The notes beneath the pieces were generated by a model, which saw only the letters and a program-made list of their open reading frames with translations, did not search any database and was not told where the DNA came from. From Shimia marina (GTDB lineage: Bacteria > Pseudomonadota > Alphaproteobacteria > Rhodobacterales > Rhodobacteraceae): DNA of 64,000 bases. Location of the stretch: positions 54,256 to 118,255 of the forward strand of contig NZ_CYPW01000027.1 in the NCBI RefSeq assembly GCF_001458175.1, read 5' to 3'. Positions 24,979-32,472 of this stretch are shown piece after piece; positions within the stretch are counted from its first letter, which is position 1, and the number at the start of each line of letters is the position of its first letter. The translations under genes and the position numbers were made by a program.

Positions 24979-25568
24979 AGAGCACTATGATCATCGGAGC
25001 CGTTGTTGTTGCAGCCCTGGGCGTGACTGCGGTGGGAGCCGCTGCGAAAGAAGGCGGCAAGATGCGCCACCATCGGGGCCACATGCTTAACTTTGAGCAG
25101 TTGGATACAAATGCGGATGGCTTTGTCACCCCCGAGGAACTGGCGGCACAGGCACAAGCACGGTTTGACGCAATGGATGCGGACAAAGATGGCGGCCTCA
25201 CGCTGGAAGAGCTCAAGGCGCATGCCGAAGCAAACGGCAAAGACCGTATGGTGAAAGGCGCGGAGCGGATGTTTTCGCGCAAAGATGCGAATGGGGATGG
25301 CACATTGAGCCCGGAGGAAATGATGCCCAGTACAGAGCGTCAGGCCAAGATGCTTGGCAAGTTTGACACGGATGGTGACGGAAAAATCTCCATCGCAGAA
25401 TATGAGGCTGTCACCGCAGACCGTCAGAGCAAGCGCGCGGCCCATAAGGCAGAGATGTTCAAAAAGCTGGATACCAATGGCGATGGCACCATCAGCCAAG
25501 AGGAATGGGATGCCGCGAAAGAGGCGCGCGGCAGCAAAGTCCGTGGGGCAGATGCGCAGAGCAACTGA
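24975..25568 (+). CDS. Secreted calcium-binding protein with five EF-hands
   Basis: A 197-residue protein with an N-terminal signal peptide (MKSTMIIGAVVVAALGVTAVGAAA, cut likely near residue 24) and five canonical EF-hand loops: DTNADGFVTPEE (44-55), DADKDGGLTLEE (68-79), DANGDGTLSPEE (104-115), DTDGDGKISIAE (131-142) and DTNGDGTISQEE (166-177). All keep acidic residues at positions 1, 3 or 5 and 12, so Ca2+ binding in the periplasm is expected. The ATG at 24975 follows AGGAGAG. It lies 80 bp before an ECF sigma factor gene; a shared regulon is likely. Confidence 0.92.
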   Translation: MKSTMIIGAVVVAALGVTAVGAAAKEGGKMRHHRGHMLNFEQLDTNADGFVTPEELAAQAQARFDAMDADKDGGLTLEELKAHAEANGKDRMVKGAERMFSRKDANGDGTLSPEEMMPSTERQAKMLGKFDTDGDGKISIAEYEAVTADRQSKRAAHKAEMFKKLDTNGDGTISQEEWDAAKEARGSKVRGADAQSN

Positions 25569-25586
25569 TCCTTGAGACAGGCAGAC

Positions 25587-25610
25587 CTCGGGCGGCAGCG
25601 GTTGCCCGAG
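25587..25610 (+). terminator. Hairpin between EF-hand and sigma factor genes (weak attenuator)
   Basis: CTCGGGC (25587-25593), a 10-nt loop and GCCCGAG (25604-25610) form a 7-bp GC-rich stem, followed by ATTGCAACC rather than a T-run. It may partly reduce transcription into the sigma factor gene or protect the EF-hand mRNA end. Confidence 0.45.
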
Positions 25611-25648
25611 ATTGCAACCCGCATGAAGAGACGCTAGCCATCGAGACT

Positions 25649-26233
25649 ATGACGATGCCCTACGATCAACAGGATGATGTCCCTGATGATACCTTGTTGG
25701 TGCTTTATGCCAATGGGGACGACACGGCGGCGCGCGCGCTGACGCTGAGGCTGACGCCTCGAGTGTTTTCGCATGCGTTTCGCATGTTGGGAGATCGGGC
25801 AGAGGCAGAGGATGTGGCGCAGGAGGCCATGATCCGCCTGTTTCGCCAGGCACCGGAGTGGCGACAAGGGGAAGCCAAGGTCACCACATGGTTATATCGC
25901 GTCACGGCCAATCTGTGTACGGATCGGCTGCGCAAAGCCAAGGGGGTGGCGCTTGATGTGATTGCCGAGCCTGAGGATGACGCCAAAACGGCGGCGCAAT
26001 CTATGCTGGATCAGGCGCGGTCAGAGGCTCTACAAAGGGCTTTGGCGACTTTGCCTGAGCGGCAAAGAGAGGCGGTGGCCTTGCGCCATTTACAGGGGTT
26101 GAGCAATCCGGAGATTGCAGAGGTCATGACGATCAGCGTTGAGGCTGTGGAAAGTCTGACGGCACGGGGAAAACGGGCGCTGGCTGCCGCTTTGGCGGAT
26201 CAGCGCGAGGCACTGGGGTATACCGATGGCTGA
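25649..26233 (+). CDS. ECF-type RNA polymerase sigma factor
   Basis: A 194-residue sigma-70 family factor with only regions 2 and 4. Region 2 runs about residues 28-95 (FRMLGDRAEAEDVAQEAMIRLFRQAPEW; TTWLYRVTANLCTDRLRK). Region 4 runs about 125-180 (ALATLPERQREAVALRHLQGLSNPEIAEVM; VEAVESLTARGKRAL). The ATG at 25649 is preferred; another ATG lies two codons later. It overlaps the next gene, a putative anti-sigma factor, by 8 bp, and that gene is followed by a CnrX/Spy-like sensor gene, an order like sigma-anti-sigma-sensor systems such as CnrH-Y-X. Confidence 0.9.
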   Translation: MTMPYDQQDDVPDDTLLVLYANGDDTAARALTLRLTPRVFSHAFRMLGDRAEAEDVAQEAMIRLFRQAPEWRQGEAKVTTWLYRVTANLCTDRLRKAKGVALDVIAEPEDDAKTAAQSMLDQARSEALQRALATLPERQREAVALRHLQGLSNPEIAEVMTISVEAVESLTARGKRALAAALADQREALGYTDG

Positions 26234-26612
26234 TAAGTTTGACGATGACATGCTGGATGATCTGTTTGCTGCCGCACGGTCCGACGTGCGTGTGGCACCC
26301 GACCCGGATTTGATGGCGCGCGTGCTGGCGGATGCCGAGGCGGTGCAAGCCTCTTGGGCGCGCGATGATGCCGGGGCCTGTGCCGAGGCCAGCACGCCCA
26401 GTCTCTGGCAGGGTATTCTGTCCGCTTTGGGGGGATGGGGCTCTTTGAGCGGCGTGGCTATGGCCGGTGTTGCCGGTGTTTGGATTGGCGTGGCGACCGG
26501 CTCTACGCTGATGACCAATACGCTTGGCCTTGATCTTTCTGGGACGGGTGCCCAAACCTATTTGTCCGATCTGGACGTGAGCTACGCCCTTGAACTGGAC
26601 GTGGAGGAATAA
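26226..26612 (+). CDS. Putative single-pass membrane anti-sigma factor
   Basis: A 128-residue protein: a hydrophilic, acidic N-terminal half (MADKFDDDMLDDLFAAARSD...), one transmembrane segment at about residues 76-97 (GVAMAGVAGVWIGVATG) and a short C-terminal periplasmic tail ending in LELDVEE. It has no zinc HxxxCxxC anti-sigma motif. The anti-sigma role is inferred from size, topology and the 8-bp overlap with the sigma gene, as in CnrY or small alphaproteobacterial anti-sigma factors. It is only one base away from the start of the next gene. Confidence 0.6.
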   Translation: MADKFDDDMLDDLFAAARSDVRVAPDPDLMARVLADAEAVQASWARDDAGACAEASTPSLWQGILSALGGWGSLSGVAMAGVAGVWIGVATGSTLMTNTLGLDLSGTGAQTYLSDLDVSYALELDVEE

Positions 26613-26613
26613 A

Positions 26614-27129
26614 ATGAGCGAAGAGAGCAAAACCAAAAACAGAAAGCGCGGTGTGATGCGGGCGCTTTTGATTGGATCGCTGGCGCTTAACCTGCTGATT
26701 GTAGGCGTTGTGGGCGGAGCCATCTTCAGTTTCAAACGCCATGGTTCAGACGGGGGAAGTGAACGCTTCAGCGCCCCCTTTGTGCGGGCGTTGAGCCATG
26801 AGGACAAGCGCGCGGTGGGGCGCGATATCCGGCGGTCTTTCCGAGAAGCTTCGGTGGATCGTAGTGGCGATCAGTTGCTGTATCAAGCCGCGCTGCAGCA
26901 GTTGCGCGCACAGCCTTTTGATGTGGATGCGCTGCAAGAAACGGTGGGCGCGCTCGATCAGGCAAGCGCGGATCGCCGGATGCTTGCGCGCCAGAGCTTT
27001 CTGAGCCGAATTGATGCCATGAGTGATGCCGAGCGTCTGATCTATGCCGATCGTTTTGAGGAGATGATCACGCGCAAGGATCGGGGTGGAAAGCATGATG
27101 GCAAACACGGGAACAAAAAACACCATTAA
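26614..27129 (+). CDS. Periplasmic heavy-metal-sensor-like protein (CnrX/CpxP/Spy type)
   Basis: A 171-residue protein: a short basic cytoplasmic start, a signal anchor at about residues 17-38 (LLIGSLALNLLIVGVVGGAIF), then a helical hairpin domain (ALSHEDKRAVGRDIRRSFREA; ADRRMLARQSFLSRIDAMSDAERLIYADRFEEMI) of the Metal_resist/CnrX type. The C-terminus is rich in His, Lys and Gly (GGKHDGKHGNKKHH), which could bind metal. The ATG at 26614 follows GGAGGAATAAA. It probably senses envelope metal or misfolding and controls the anti-sigma/sigma pair. The metal, if any, cannot be told. Confidence 0.78.
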   Translation: MSEESKTKNRKRGVMRALLIGSLALNLLIVGVVGGAIFSFKRHGSDGGSERFSAPFVRALSHEDKRAVGRDIRRSFREASVDRSGDQLLYQAALQQLRAQPFDVDALQETVGALDQASADRRMLARQSFLSRIDAMSDAERLIYADRFEEMITRKDRGGKHDGKHGNKKHH

Positions 27130-27189
27130 AAACACAACTGACCTTCGGTGACAGAGGGTTTTTGCAATTGAAATGCCGTGAAGATCACA

Positions 27190-27212
27190 AAAGCGCGCCC
27201 CGGGCGCGCTTT
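27190..27212 (+). terminator. Rho-independent terminator after the ECF operon
   Basis: AAAGCGCGCCC, a single C, and GGGCGCGCTTT form an 11-bp near-perfect stem (27190-27212) followed by GCTTATTT. It sits between the convergent sensor gene and pleD and is nearly symmetric, so it may stop transcription from both sides. Confidence 0.8.
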
Positions 27213-27261
27213 GCTTATTTGAGAGCACCGTTTGCCGAAGTGGGGAAGGCGGGCGCGCGCG

Positions 27262-28683
27262 TTAGGCGGCGGGCAAGGACAGGGTGACCTTGTCGCGGCC
27301 CTCGGCCTTGGCGCCATAGAGTGCCTGATCTGCGCGATCAATCAATGCGGAGGCGATGGCCTCATGTGATTTGGCGCAGTTGGGCAGAGCGTTTTTCTTG
27401 GCCTTGAGCATTTCACTGCCCATGGCCACCCCAATGCTGACCGTGACGGGGATCTGAATGTCACGCCCCCGCAGGGCAACAGGCTCCGTCCGCACGGCGT
27501 CGCACAGGCGCTCAGCAATCTTGGCCGCATCCTCAGCATTGTCAGTTTGTGCTACGATCAAGAATTCTTCACCGCCCATGCGGGCAATCAGATCGGTTTG
27601 TGACAGGCAGCGGCGCATCCGGCGCGCCACCTCGGCGAGCACCATATCCCCGGCGGCGTGGCCAAAGCGGTCGTTCACACGTTTGAAGTGATCCAGATCG
27701 GCCAGCATGACAGCGAAGTCCGCGCGTTGGGTGTCTGCATGCTGGGCCATTTTGGACAGATGCGGCATCGCATAGCGGCGGTTGAACAGGCCGGTCAGAG
27801 GATCCGTGACCGCCGCCGCAAGCCCATCGTCCACCCGTTTGCGCAGCCGGTCTGCAAGACGTTTGCGTGCGATCATACTGTCCAGACGCAGGGCAGCCTC
27901 TTCGGCATCAAAACCATCGCTCAGCACATCGTTGGCACCCAGATCGAGTGCGTTGACGCGGGCGGAGTCGTTATTTTCATCCAGCACGACCAACACGGCG
28001 GCTTCACGCGTGGTGGCGCGGGCACGGACCTCGGCCAGCAGGCGCAGCGCATCTTCTGGAAGGGCCGTTTGCAGGGAGATGACAATCGCATCCGGGGCAC
28101 TAAACTGTGACATGTCGCGCATGATTTCAGGCAGCGGCTGGCTGCGCAGACCATAGGGCACAATGCGCTGCAACTGCCGGCACCATTCCTGGCCCGTCGC
28201 GGTGGAGTGGCCGGCAATCAGAACCTGCGCGGGGCGGTCAAAGCCCTGCATGGCGTCCGCCAGACCGGGCAGGCGGCCTGCCTGTTCACGCAGACGCAGC
28301 TCTTCATAGGAGTTGCGCGCGCGCATGATCGAGCGGATTCGCGCCAGAAGCGCGTCGGTGGTGACAGACATTTCAAAGGCGTCATCGGCGCCTGCGCGCA
28401 GAGCTGCGATGCGGTCCGCGCGGCTGCCATCGGTGTGCACAAGCAGGATGGGCAGATGGGCGAATGCGGGGTTCTCTTTGATCTTGGCGCAGAGCGTGAG
28501 CGCGCTCATGTCAACGAGATCTCCGCCCAGAACCAGAAGGTCTGGGAGATCTGCCTGAAGCAGATCCAAAGCCTCGCCAGCGCTGGCGGCCTGTTCGACT
28601 TGAACAAAGGCGCCGGCCAATTTGACTTTCAACAAGATACGGTTCGCCGAGATACTGTCGACGATCAAGACATGAGCTGCCAT
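27262..28683 (-). CDS. pleD: PleD-like diguanylate cyclase with degenerate receiver domains
   Basis: A 473-residue protein with PleD architecture: REC1 (1-120), REC2 (about 150-270), GGDEF (about 290-473). The catalytic loop is MGGEEF, with DPLTGLFNRRY and DLDHFKRVND also intact, so c-di-GMP synthesis is expected. REC1 aligns without gaps to Caulobacter PleD, but the phospho-acceptor Asp53 is Gly (VLGG), the acidic pair is Asp9-Ser10 and the conserved Lys is Met. REC2 also lacks the Asp (IVIS). The I-site RxxD reads SQTD. Phosphorylation and product inhibition may therefore be lost. The ATG at 28683 gives MAAHVLIVDS; the frame continues upstream across a region that encodes other genes. Confidence 0.88.
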   Translation of the reverse strand: MAAHVLIVDSISANRILLKVKLAGAFVQVEQAASAGEALDLLQADLPDLLVLGGDLVDMSALTLCAKIKENPAFAHLPILLVHTDGSRADRIAALRAGADDAFEMSVTTDALLARIRSIMRARNSYEELRLREQAGRLPGLADAMQGFDRPAQVLIAGHSTATGQEWCRQLQRIVPYGLRSQPLPEIMRDMSQFSAPDAIVISLQTALPEDALRLLAEVRARATTREAAVLVVLDENNDSARVNALDLGANDVLSDGFDAEEAALRLDSMIARKRLADRLRKRVDDGLAAAVTDPLTGLFNRRYAMPHLSKMAQHADTQRADFAVMLADLDHFKRVNDRFGHAAGDMVLAEVARRMRRCLSQTDLIARMGGEEFLIVAQTDNAEDAAKIAERLCDAVRTEPVALRGRDIQIPVTVSIGVAMGSEMLKAKKNALPNCAKSHEAIASALIDRADQALYGAKAEGRDKVTLSLPAA

Positions 28684-28767
28684 AAGAAAACCTGAAAACT
28701 GTGGAAAAAGGGACAAGGTCATAATGGCTGAGCAATGGTTAACAAACTCTTTCGAAAGTTTTGACAA

Positions 28768-29052
28768 ATGAACATGTCTCAAGACTTTGCGGAAACCGTT
28801 GCGCTGAAGGCTTTGGGCTGGTTGGTGACCCAAGATGAGGTGGTTTCGGTCTTTCTTGGGGCTACTGGTGCGTCGGTTGAAGACCTGCGCGTGCGGGCGG
28901 GTGATTCTGACTTTATGGGGTCCGTGCTGGAATTCCTGACCATGGATGATGCCTGGGTTGTGGCCTTTTGCGATGCCAATGAGCTCGCCTTTGAGGTGCC
29001 TTTGCAGGCCGCACATCAGCTGCTGGGGGCATCTCGGGCCCATTGGACCTGA
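28768..29052 (+). CDS. DUF3572 family protein
   Basis: A 94-residue acidic protein: DFAETVALKALGWLVTQDEVVSVFLGATGAS..DLR, then FMGSVLEFLTMDDAWVVAFCDA, the DUF3572 pattern. Function unknown; it is often found next to pleD in alphaproteobacteria, as here where the two are divergent across 84 bp. An alternative ATG two codons later (28774) is possible. Confidence 0.85.
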   Translation: MNMSQDFAETVALKALGWLVTQDEVVSVFLGATGASVEDLRVRAGDSDFMGSVLEFLTMDDAWVVAFCDANELAFEVPLQAAHQLLGASRAHWT

Positions 29053-29175
29053 AACACTGCGCGGCGCATGTGTGGTTTTGCTTGCGTCAGCAGGGGACGC
29101 GGGGCACGGTGCTGCGATGAACGCAGATCTGGCAGGATTGCCGGGCGTAAGAGCGAAGACATCACAAAAGGCAAT

Positions 29176-29868
29176 ATGATGCGGGTTGACGGACTTCTGT
29201 TTGATAAAGACGGTACGTTGTTTGATTTCGGAGCCACCTGGAACGGTTGGGCGGCACAGATGATTGCGCGCTTTGCCGCGGGAGACACGGCTTTGGCAGG
29301 GCGCATTGCGCAAGCGTTGGAATATGATCTTCAGGCGCAGGCCTTTTTGCCAGAAAGTTTTGTCATTGCCGGGACCAATCGTGAAGCCGCAGAAGCGGTG
29401 GCAGGTGTTCTGCCTCAGGGTGATGTGGACCAGATTGAGACGGATCTGATGCTGGCTGCTGCGGAGGCACCTTTGTCGCCTGCTGTCCCGCTTGGGCCGC
29501 TGATGGACGGGTTTTTGAGCCATGGCTTGCAGCTTGGCGTGATGACCAATGATACCGAATACGGGGCGCGGGCGCATCTGCGTGAAGCAGGTGTTGAGGA
29601 TCGTTTTGGCTTCATTGCCGGGTTTGACAGCGGATTTGGGGCCAAGCCGGACCCTGCGCCGCTTTTGGCATTTGCGGATCATGCCGCCTTGTCACCGGGC
29701 CGCGTGGCCATGGTGGGCGACAGTACGCATGATTTGATCGCGGGACGCCGTGCAGGGATGCAGACCGTGGCTGTTCTGACCGGGGTGGCCGGGACGGAAG
29801 AGTTGGCCCCACTTGCGGATGTGGTTCTGACCAATATTGGGCATCTCCCGGATTGGGTGAGCAGCTGA
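29176..29868 (+). CDS. HAD-superfamily hydrolase, phosphoglycolate-phosphatase-like
   Basis: A 230-residue HAD-IA phosphatase. Motif I FDKDGTLFDFG carries the nucleophile Asp. Motif II is in LGVMTNDTE (Thr/Asn), the Lys of motif III in GFGAKPDPAP and motif IV in VAMVGDSTHDLIAGRRAGM. Substrate could be 2-phosphoglycolate or another small phosphate ester; sequence does not decide. Two adjacent ATGs (29176, 29179) are possible starts behind AAAAGGC. It starts 123 bp after DUF3572. Confidence 0.88.
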   Translation: MMRVDGLLFDKDGTLFDFGATWNGWAAQMIARFAAGDTALAGRIAQALEYDLQAQAFLPESFVIAGTNREAAEAVAGVLPQGDVDQIETDLMLAAAEAPLSPAVPLGPLMDGFLSHGLQLGVMTNDTEYGARAHLREAGVEDRFGFIAGFDSGFGAKPDPAPLLAFADHAALSPGRVAMVGDSTHDLIAGRRAGMQTVAVLTGVAGTEELAPLADVVLTNIGHLPDWVSS

Positions 29869-30071
29869 GTGGCAGTTGCGCTTGAGCGCGCTGCTCTCAT
29901 TCTGAGACGGTGATGGCCTGGGCTGTGCCCGAAATTCAACGTGACCTGTGCAATGGTGGCCTTATTTGTCGGGCGAGCCGGCCTATGTTTTGACTTAAGG
30001 TCAAGCGTCAAAGCATTGTTTTTCTGGGCCAAGAGCGATAGAGAATGCGCGACATTTGCAGGAGGGGAGCC

Positions 30072-31823
30072 ATGCATACGCAAGAGGGGCGCACGGCAGC
30101 GGGGCGCGCTGAAATGGCTTTGGTTGGCGGCTTTGCCGGCCTTTCTATCTGGGCGCTTGTGGAGCAGATCCCCGAGGTCGTGACGCAGCCACATGCCTAT
30201 CTGGCCGTCTTCAGCTTTGTGTCTGGTTTTTTTGCCGTGCTTCTTGGGTTGAGTGGTCCCTATCGGGTGGCCCGCTCCATCTGGCCCGCTCTGTGCCTTT
30301 CCGCTGTTGCGGCAGTGTTGTTTTTTGCGGCCGGTTTGCGCTTTGACACGTTGGAGACGTTTTTTGATGCAGGCTACCCGGCGATTGCCTGGGCGATCCT
30401 GCTTGCGGTTGGCACGCCATTTGCCGCTAGCCTTTTACGAGACCACCGCATGGTTTGGGACTATGTGCATCTGTTTGATGTGAGTTGGGGCATCCTTGTG
30501 CGCTATTCTGCCGCCTGGCTCTTTGCTGGAGTGTTCTGGGCGGTGGTGTTTCTGAGTGATGCGCTTTTGCAGATCGTTGGGCTGACGGTCATTGACGATC
30601 TGCTGGATATTGATGCTGTGCCCTATCTGATCACCGGAGTAGCGCTGGGGCTTGGCCTATCGGTGGTGCATGAAATGCGGGACTATCTTTCGCCTTTCCT
30701 TGTGCTTCGGCTCCTGCGCCTCCTCATTCCGGTTGTCCTGGCGGTGGTGGTGGTTTTTGTCATCGCTGCCCTGTTGCAGGATCCGGGGGCTTTGTTTGGC
30801 AGCCTGAGCCGGGCCGGAACCCTTTTGGCGGTGGCGGTTGCAATGATCAGCCTTGTCAGTGTTGCGCTAGATCGTGGGGATGCCGATGCCGTGCCAAGCG
30901 GGTGGATGCGCTGGGCCACCGGTGCGCTGGCGCTGCTCTTGCCGGTGATTGCCGCCCTCGCGGGCTATGCTTTGTGGTTGCGTGTTGCGCAGCATGGCTG
31001 GACACCACCGCGGCTTGCGGCGGTCTGTTCGGCGGGTATCGTGGCGATCTATGCGCTCACTTATGCTATCGCCGTTATGACCGGGCGCGGATGGATGCGG
31101 CGCATTCGGCAGGCCAATATTTTGATTGCAGGTCTGGTTCTGGCGCTTGCAGCGCTGTGGTTGACGCCTCTCCTGAATGCAGAGCGGATTTCAAGCGCAT
31201 CGCAGGTTGCGCGCATTCTTCGGGAGGATCTGTCACCCGCCGATGCACCGCTTTGGGAGTTGCAGAATGACTGGGGGCGTGCCGGACAACGTGGGCTGGA
31301 TTTTCTGATCGCGCAGATGGGGAATGATCATCCGGAGTACGCAAAGGCGATTGCGGCCTTGAGTAAGGTGCCGAGCAAATGGGAATTGGAGCAGGTGACG
31401 CAGGATACGCGTGAGCTGCGCGATGCCAAGGCGTTGTTGAATTCTTTGAGCATCATTCCCGCAGAAGCTGATATTCAGGCGCAGAATTTGCTTGCTTGGT
31501 CCGGGTATCGCCTTAGAAACTGGGCGGAACTGTGCGAAAAACGGTCGGATCCTGGCTGTGTTTTGCTGCTCGGCGACTTTCAGCCGACACAATTAGGGAG
31601 AGAGGGTTTTTTGTTTTTGCCCACCAATGGACGAAATTTTACCGTTTTTAGTGTGTTTGAACGGGGGGCAGATCTTTTCATAGGTGCAAACGTGCCGACG
31701 GAGGGCGCCATGCAGGTGACCCGTGGACATGTTGAGCATATAATGGAGGGACGTTTTGAGGTTGCCCCCAGCAGCCGCAATTCCTTGTGGATTGGTGCGT
31801 TGGAGTTGTTTCCAGAATTCTGA
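30072..31823 (+). CDS. DUF4153 polytopic membrane protein
   Basis: A 583-residue protein with about ten to twelve hydrophobic helices over residues 15-380 and a soluble C-terminal part of about 200 residues (from LNAERISSASQVARILRED). The first half resembles DUF4153 proteins (LRDHRMVWDYVHLFDVSWGILVRY; VALGLGLSVVHEMRDYLSPFLVLRLLRLL). The C-terminal part has no motif I recognise. The ATG at 30072 has a strong AGGAGGGG site 6 nt upstream. It ends 61 bp before the H-NOX-like gene on the same strand, so they may share a transcript. Confidence 0.75.
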   Translation: MHTQEGRTAAGRAEMALVGGFAGLSIWALVEQIPEVVTQPHAYLAVFSFVSGFFAVLLGLSGPYRVARSIWPALCLSAVAAVLFFAAGLRFDTLETFFDAGYPAIAWAILLAVGTPFAASLLRDHRMVWDYVHLFDVSWGILVRYSAAWLFAGVFWAVVFLSDALLQIVGLTVIDDLLDIDAVPYLITGVALGLGLSVVHEMRDYLSPFLVLRLLRLLIPVVLAVVVVFVIAALLQDPGALFGSLSRAGTLLAVAVAMISLVSVALDRGDADAVPSGWMRWATGALALLLPVIAALAGYALWLRVAQHGWTPPRLAAVCSAGIVAIYALTYAIAVMTGRGWMRRIRQANILIAGLVLALAALWLTPLLNAERISSASQVARILREDLSPADAPLWELQNDWGRAGQRGLDFLIAQMGNDHPEYAKAIAALSKVPSKWELEQVTQDTRELRDAKALLNSLSIIPAEADIQAQNLLAWSGYRLRNWAELCEKRSDPGCVLLLGDFQPTQLGREGFLFLPTNGRNFTVFSVFERGADLFIGANVPTEGAMQVTRGHVEHIMEGRFEVAPSSRNSLWIGALELFPEF

Positions 31824-31884
31824 CGTGTTGGGGAAATCTTAAGATAGGTCGTGTCATAGTGCGTATGACGGAAGAGGTGTACTG

Positions 31885-32472
31885 ATGCATGGGTTGATCA
31901 ACAGAGCAATACAATGCTTTGTCCGCGACAGCTATGGGCAGTCGCGCTGGATTGAGGTGACCCGTCTTGCCAGCGTGGAGACCACGGACTTTGAGGCGAT
32001 GCTGCACTATGAAGATAGTGTGACCGATGATCTGATCATGGCTAGCGCTAAAGTCATCGGCGCGCCGCGTGAAACCATCCTCGAAGACATCGGCACCTAT
32101 CTGGTCACGCATCCCAACGTTGAGGCACTGCGACGGTTGCTGCGATTTGGCGGGCTGGATTTTGTTGAGTTTCTGCAGTCCTTGGATGACCTGCCCGAAC
32201 GGGCGCGGTTGGCCGTTGATGATCTGATTTTGCCATCGCTTGAGCTGCGGGAGCATTCGTCAGAGTGTTTTAGCCTGACCTGTCGTCATGATCAGTTGGG
32301 CTTTGGGCATGTGATGATTGGTATTTTGCGGACCATGGCCGATGACTATGGGGCTTTGGTGTTTCTGGAGCATCAAGGCGCGCAGCAGGATGCGGAGGTG
32401 ATCGACATTACCTTGGTGGAAAGCGCTTTTGCAAGCGGTCGTGAATTTGAATTGGGAGCACGTGCAGGGTGA
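31885..32472 (+). CDS. H-NOX (heme NO-binding, HNOB)-like protein lacking the proximal histidine
   Basis: A 195-residue protein with the H-NOX opening MHGLINRAIQCFVRDSYG..RW and the family pattern EDIGTYLVTHPN.EALRRLLRFGG. Lining up LQSLDDLPERARLAVDDL with the cyanobacterial H-NOX segment (LDNLHARV...) puts Pro104 where the heme-ligating His should be, and the YxSxR heme-propionate motif is also absent (residues 130-137 read SLTCRHDQ). Heme binding of the usual kind is thus doubtful. The gene overlaps the next (HNOBA-GGDEF) by 4 bp (GTGA), so the two proteins probably work as a pair. The ATG at 31885 follows GAAGAGGTG. Confidence 0.85.
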   Translation: MHGLINRAIQCFVRDSYGQSRWIEVTRLASVETTDFEAMLHYEDSVTDDLIMASAKVIGAPRETILEDIGTYLVTHPNVEALRRLLRFGGLDFVEFLQSLDDLPERARLAVDDLILPSLELREHSSECFSLTCRHDQLGFGHVMIGILRTMADDYGALVFLEHQGAQQDAEVIDITLVESAFASGREFELGARAG

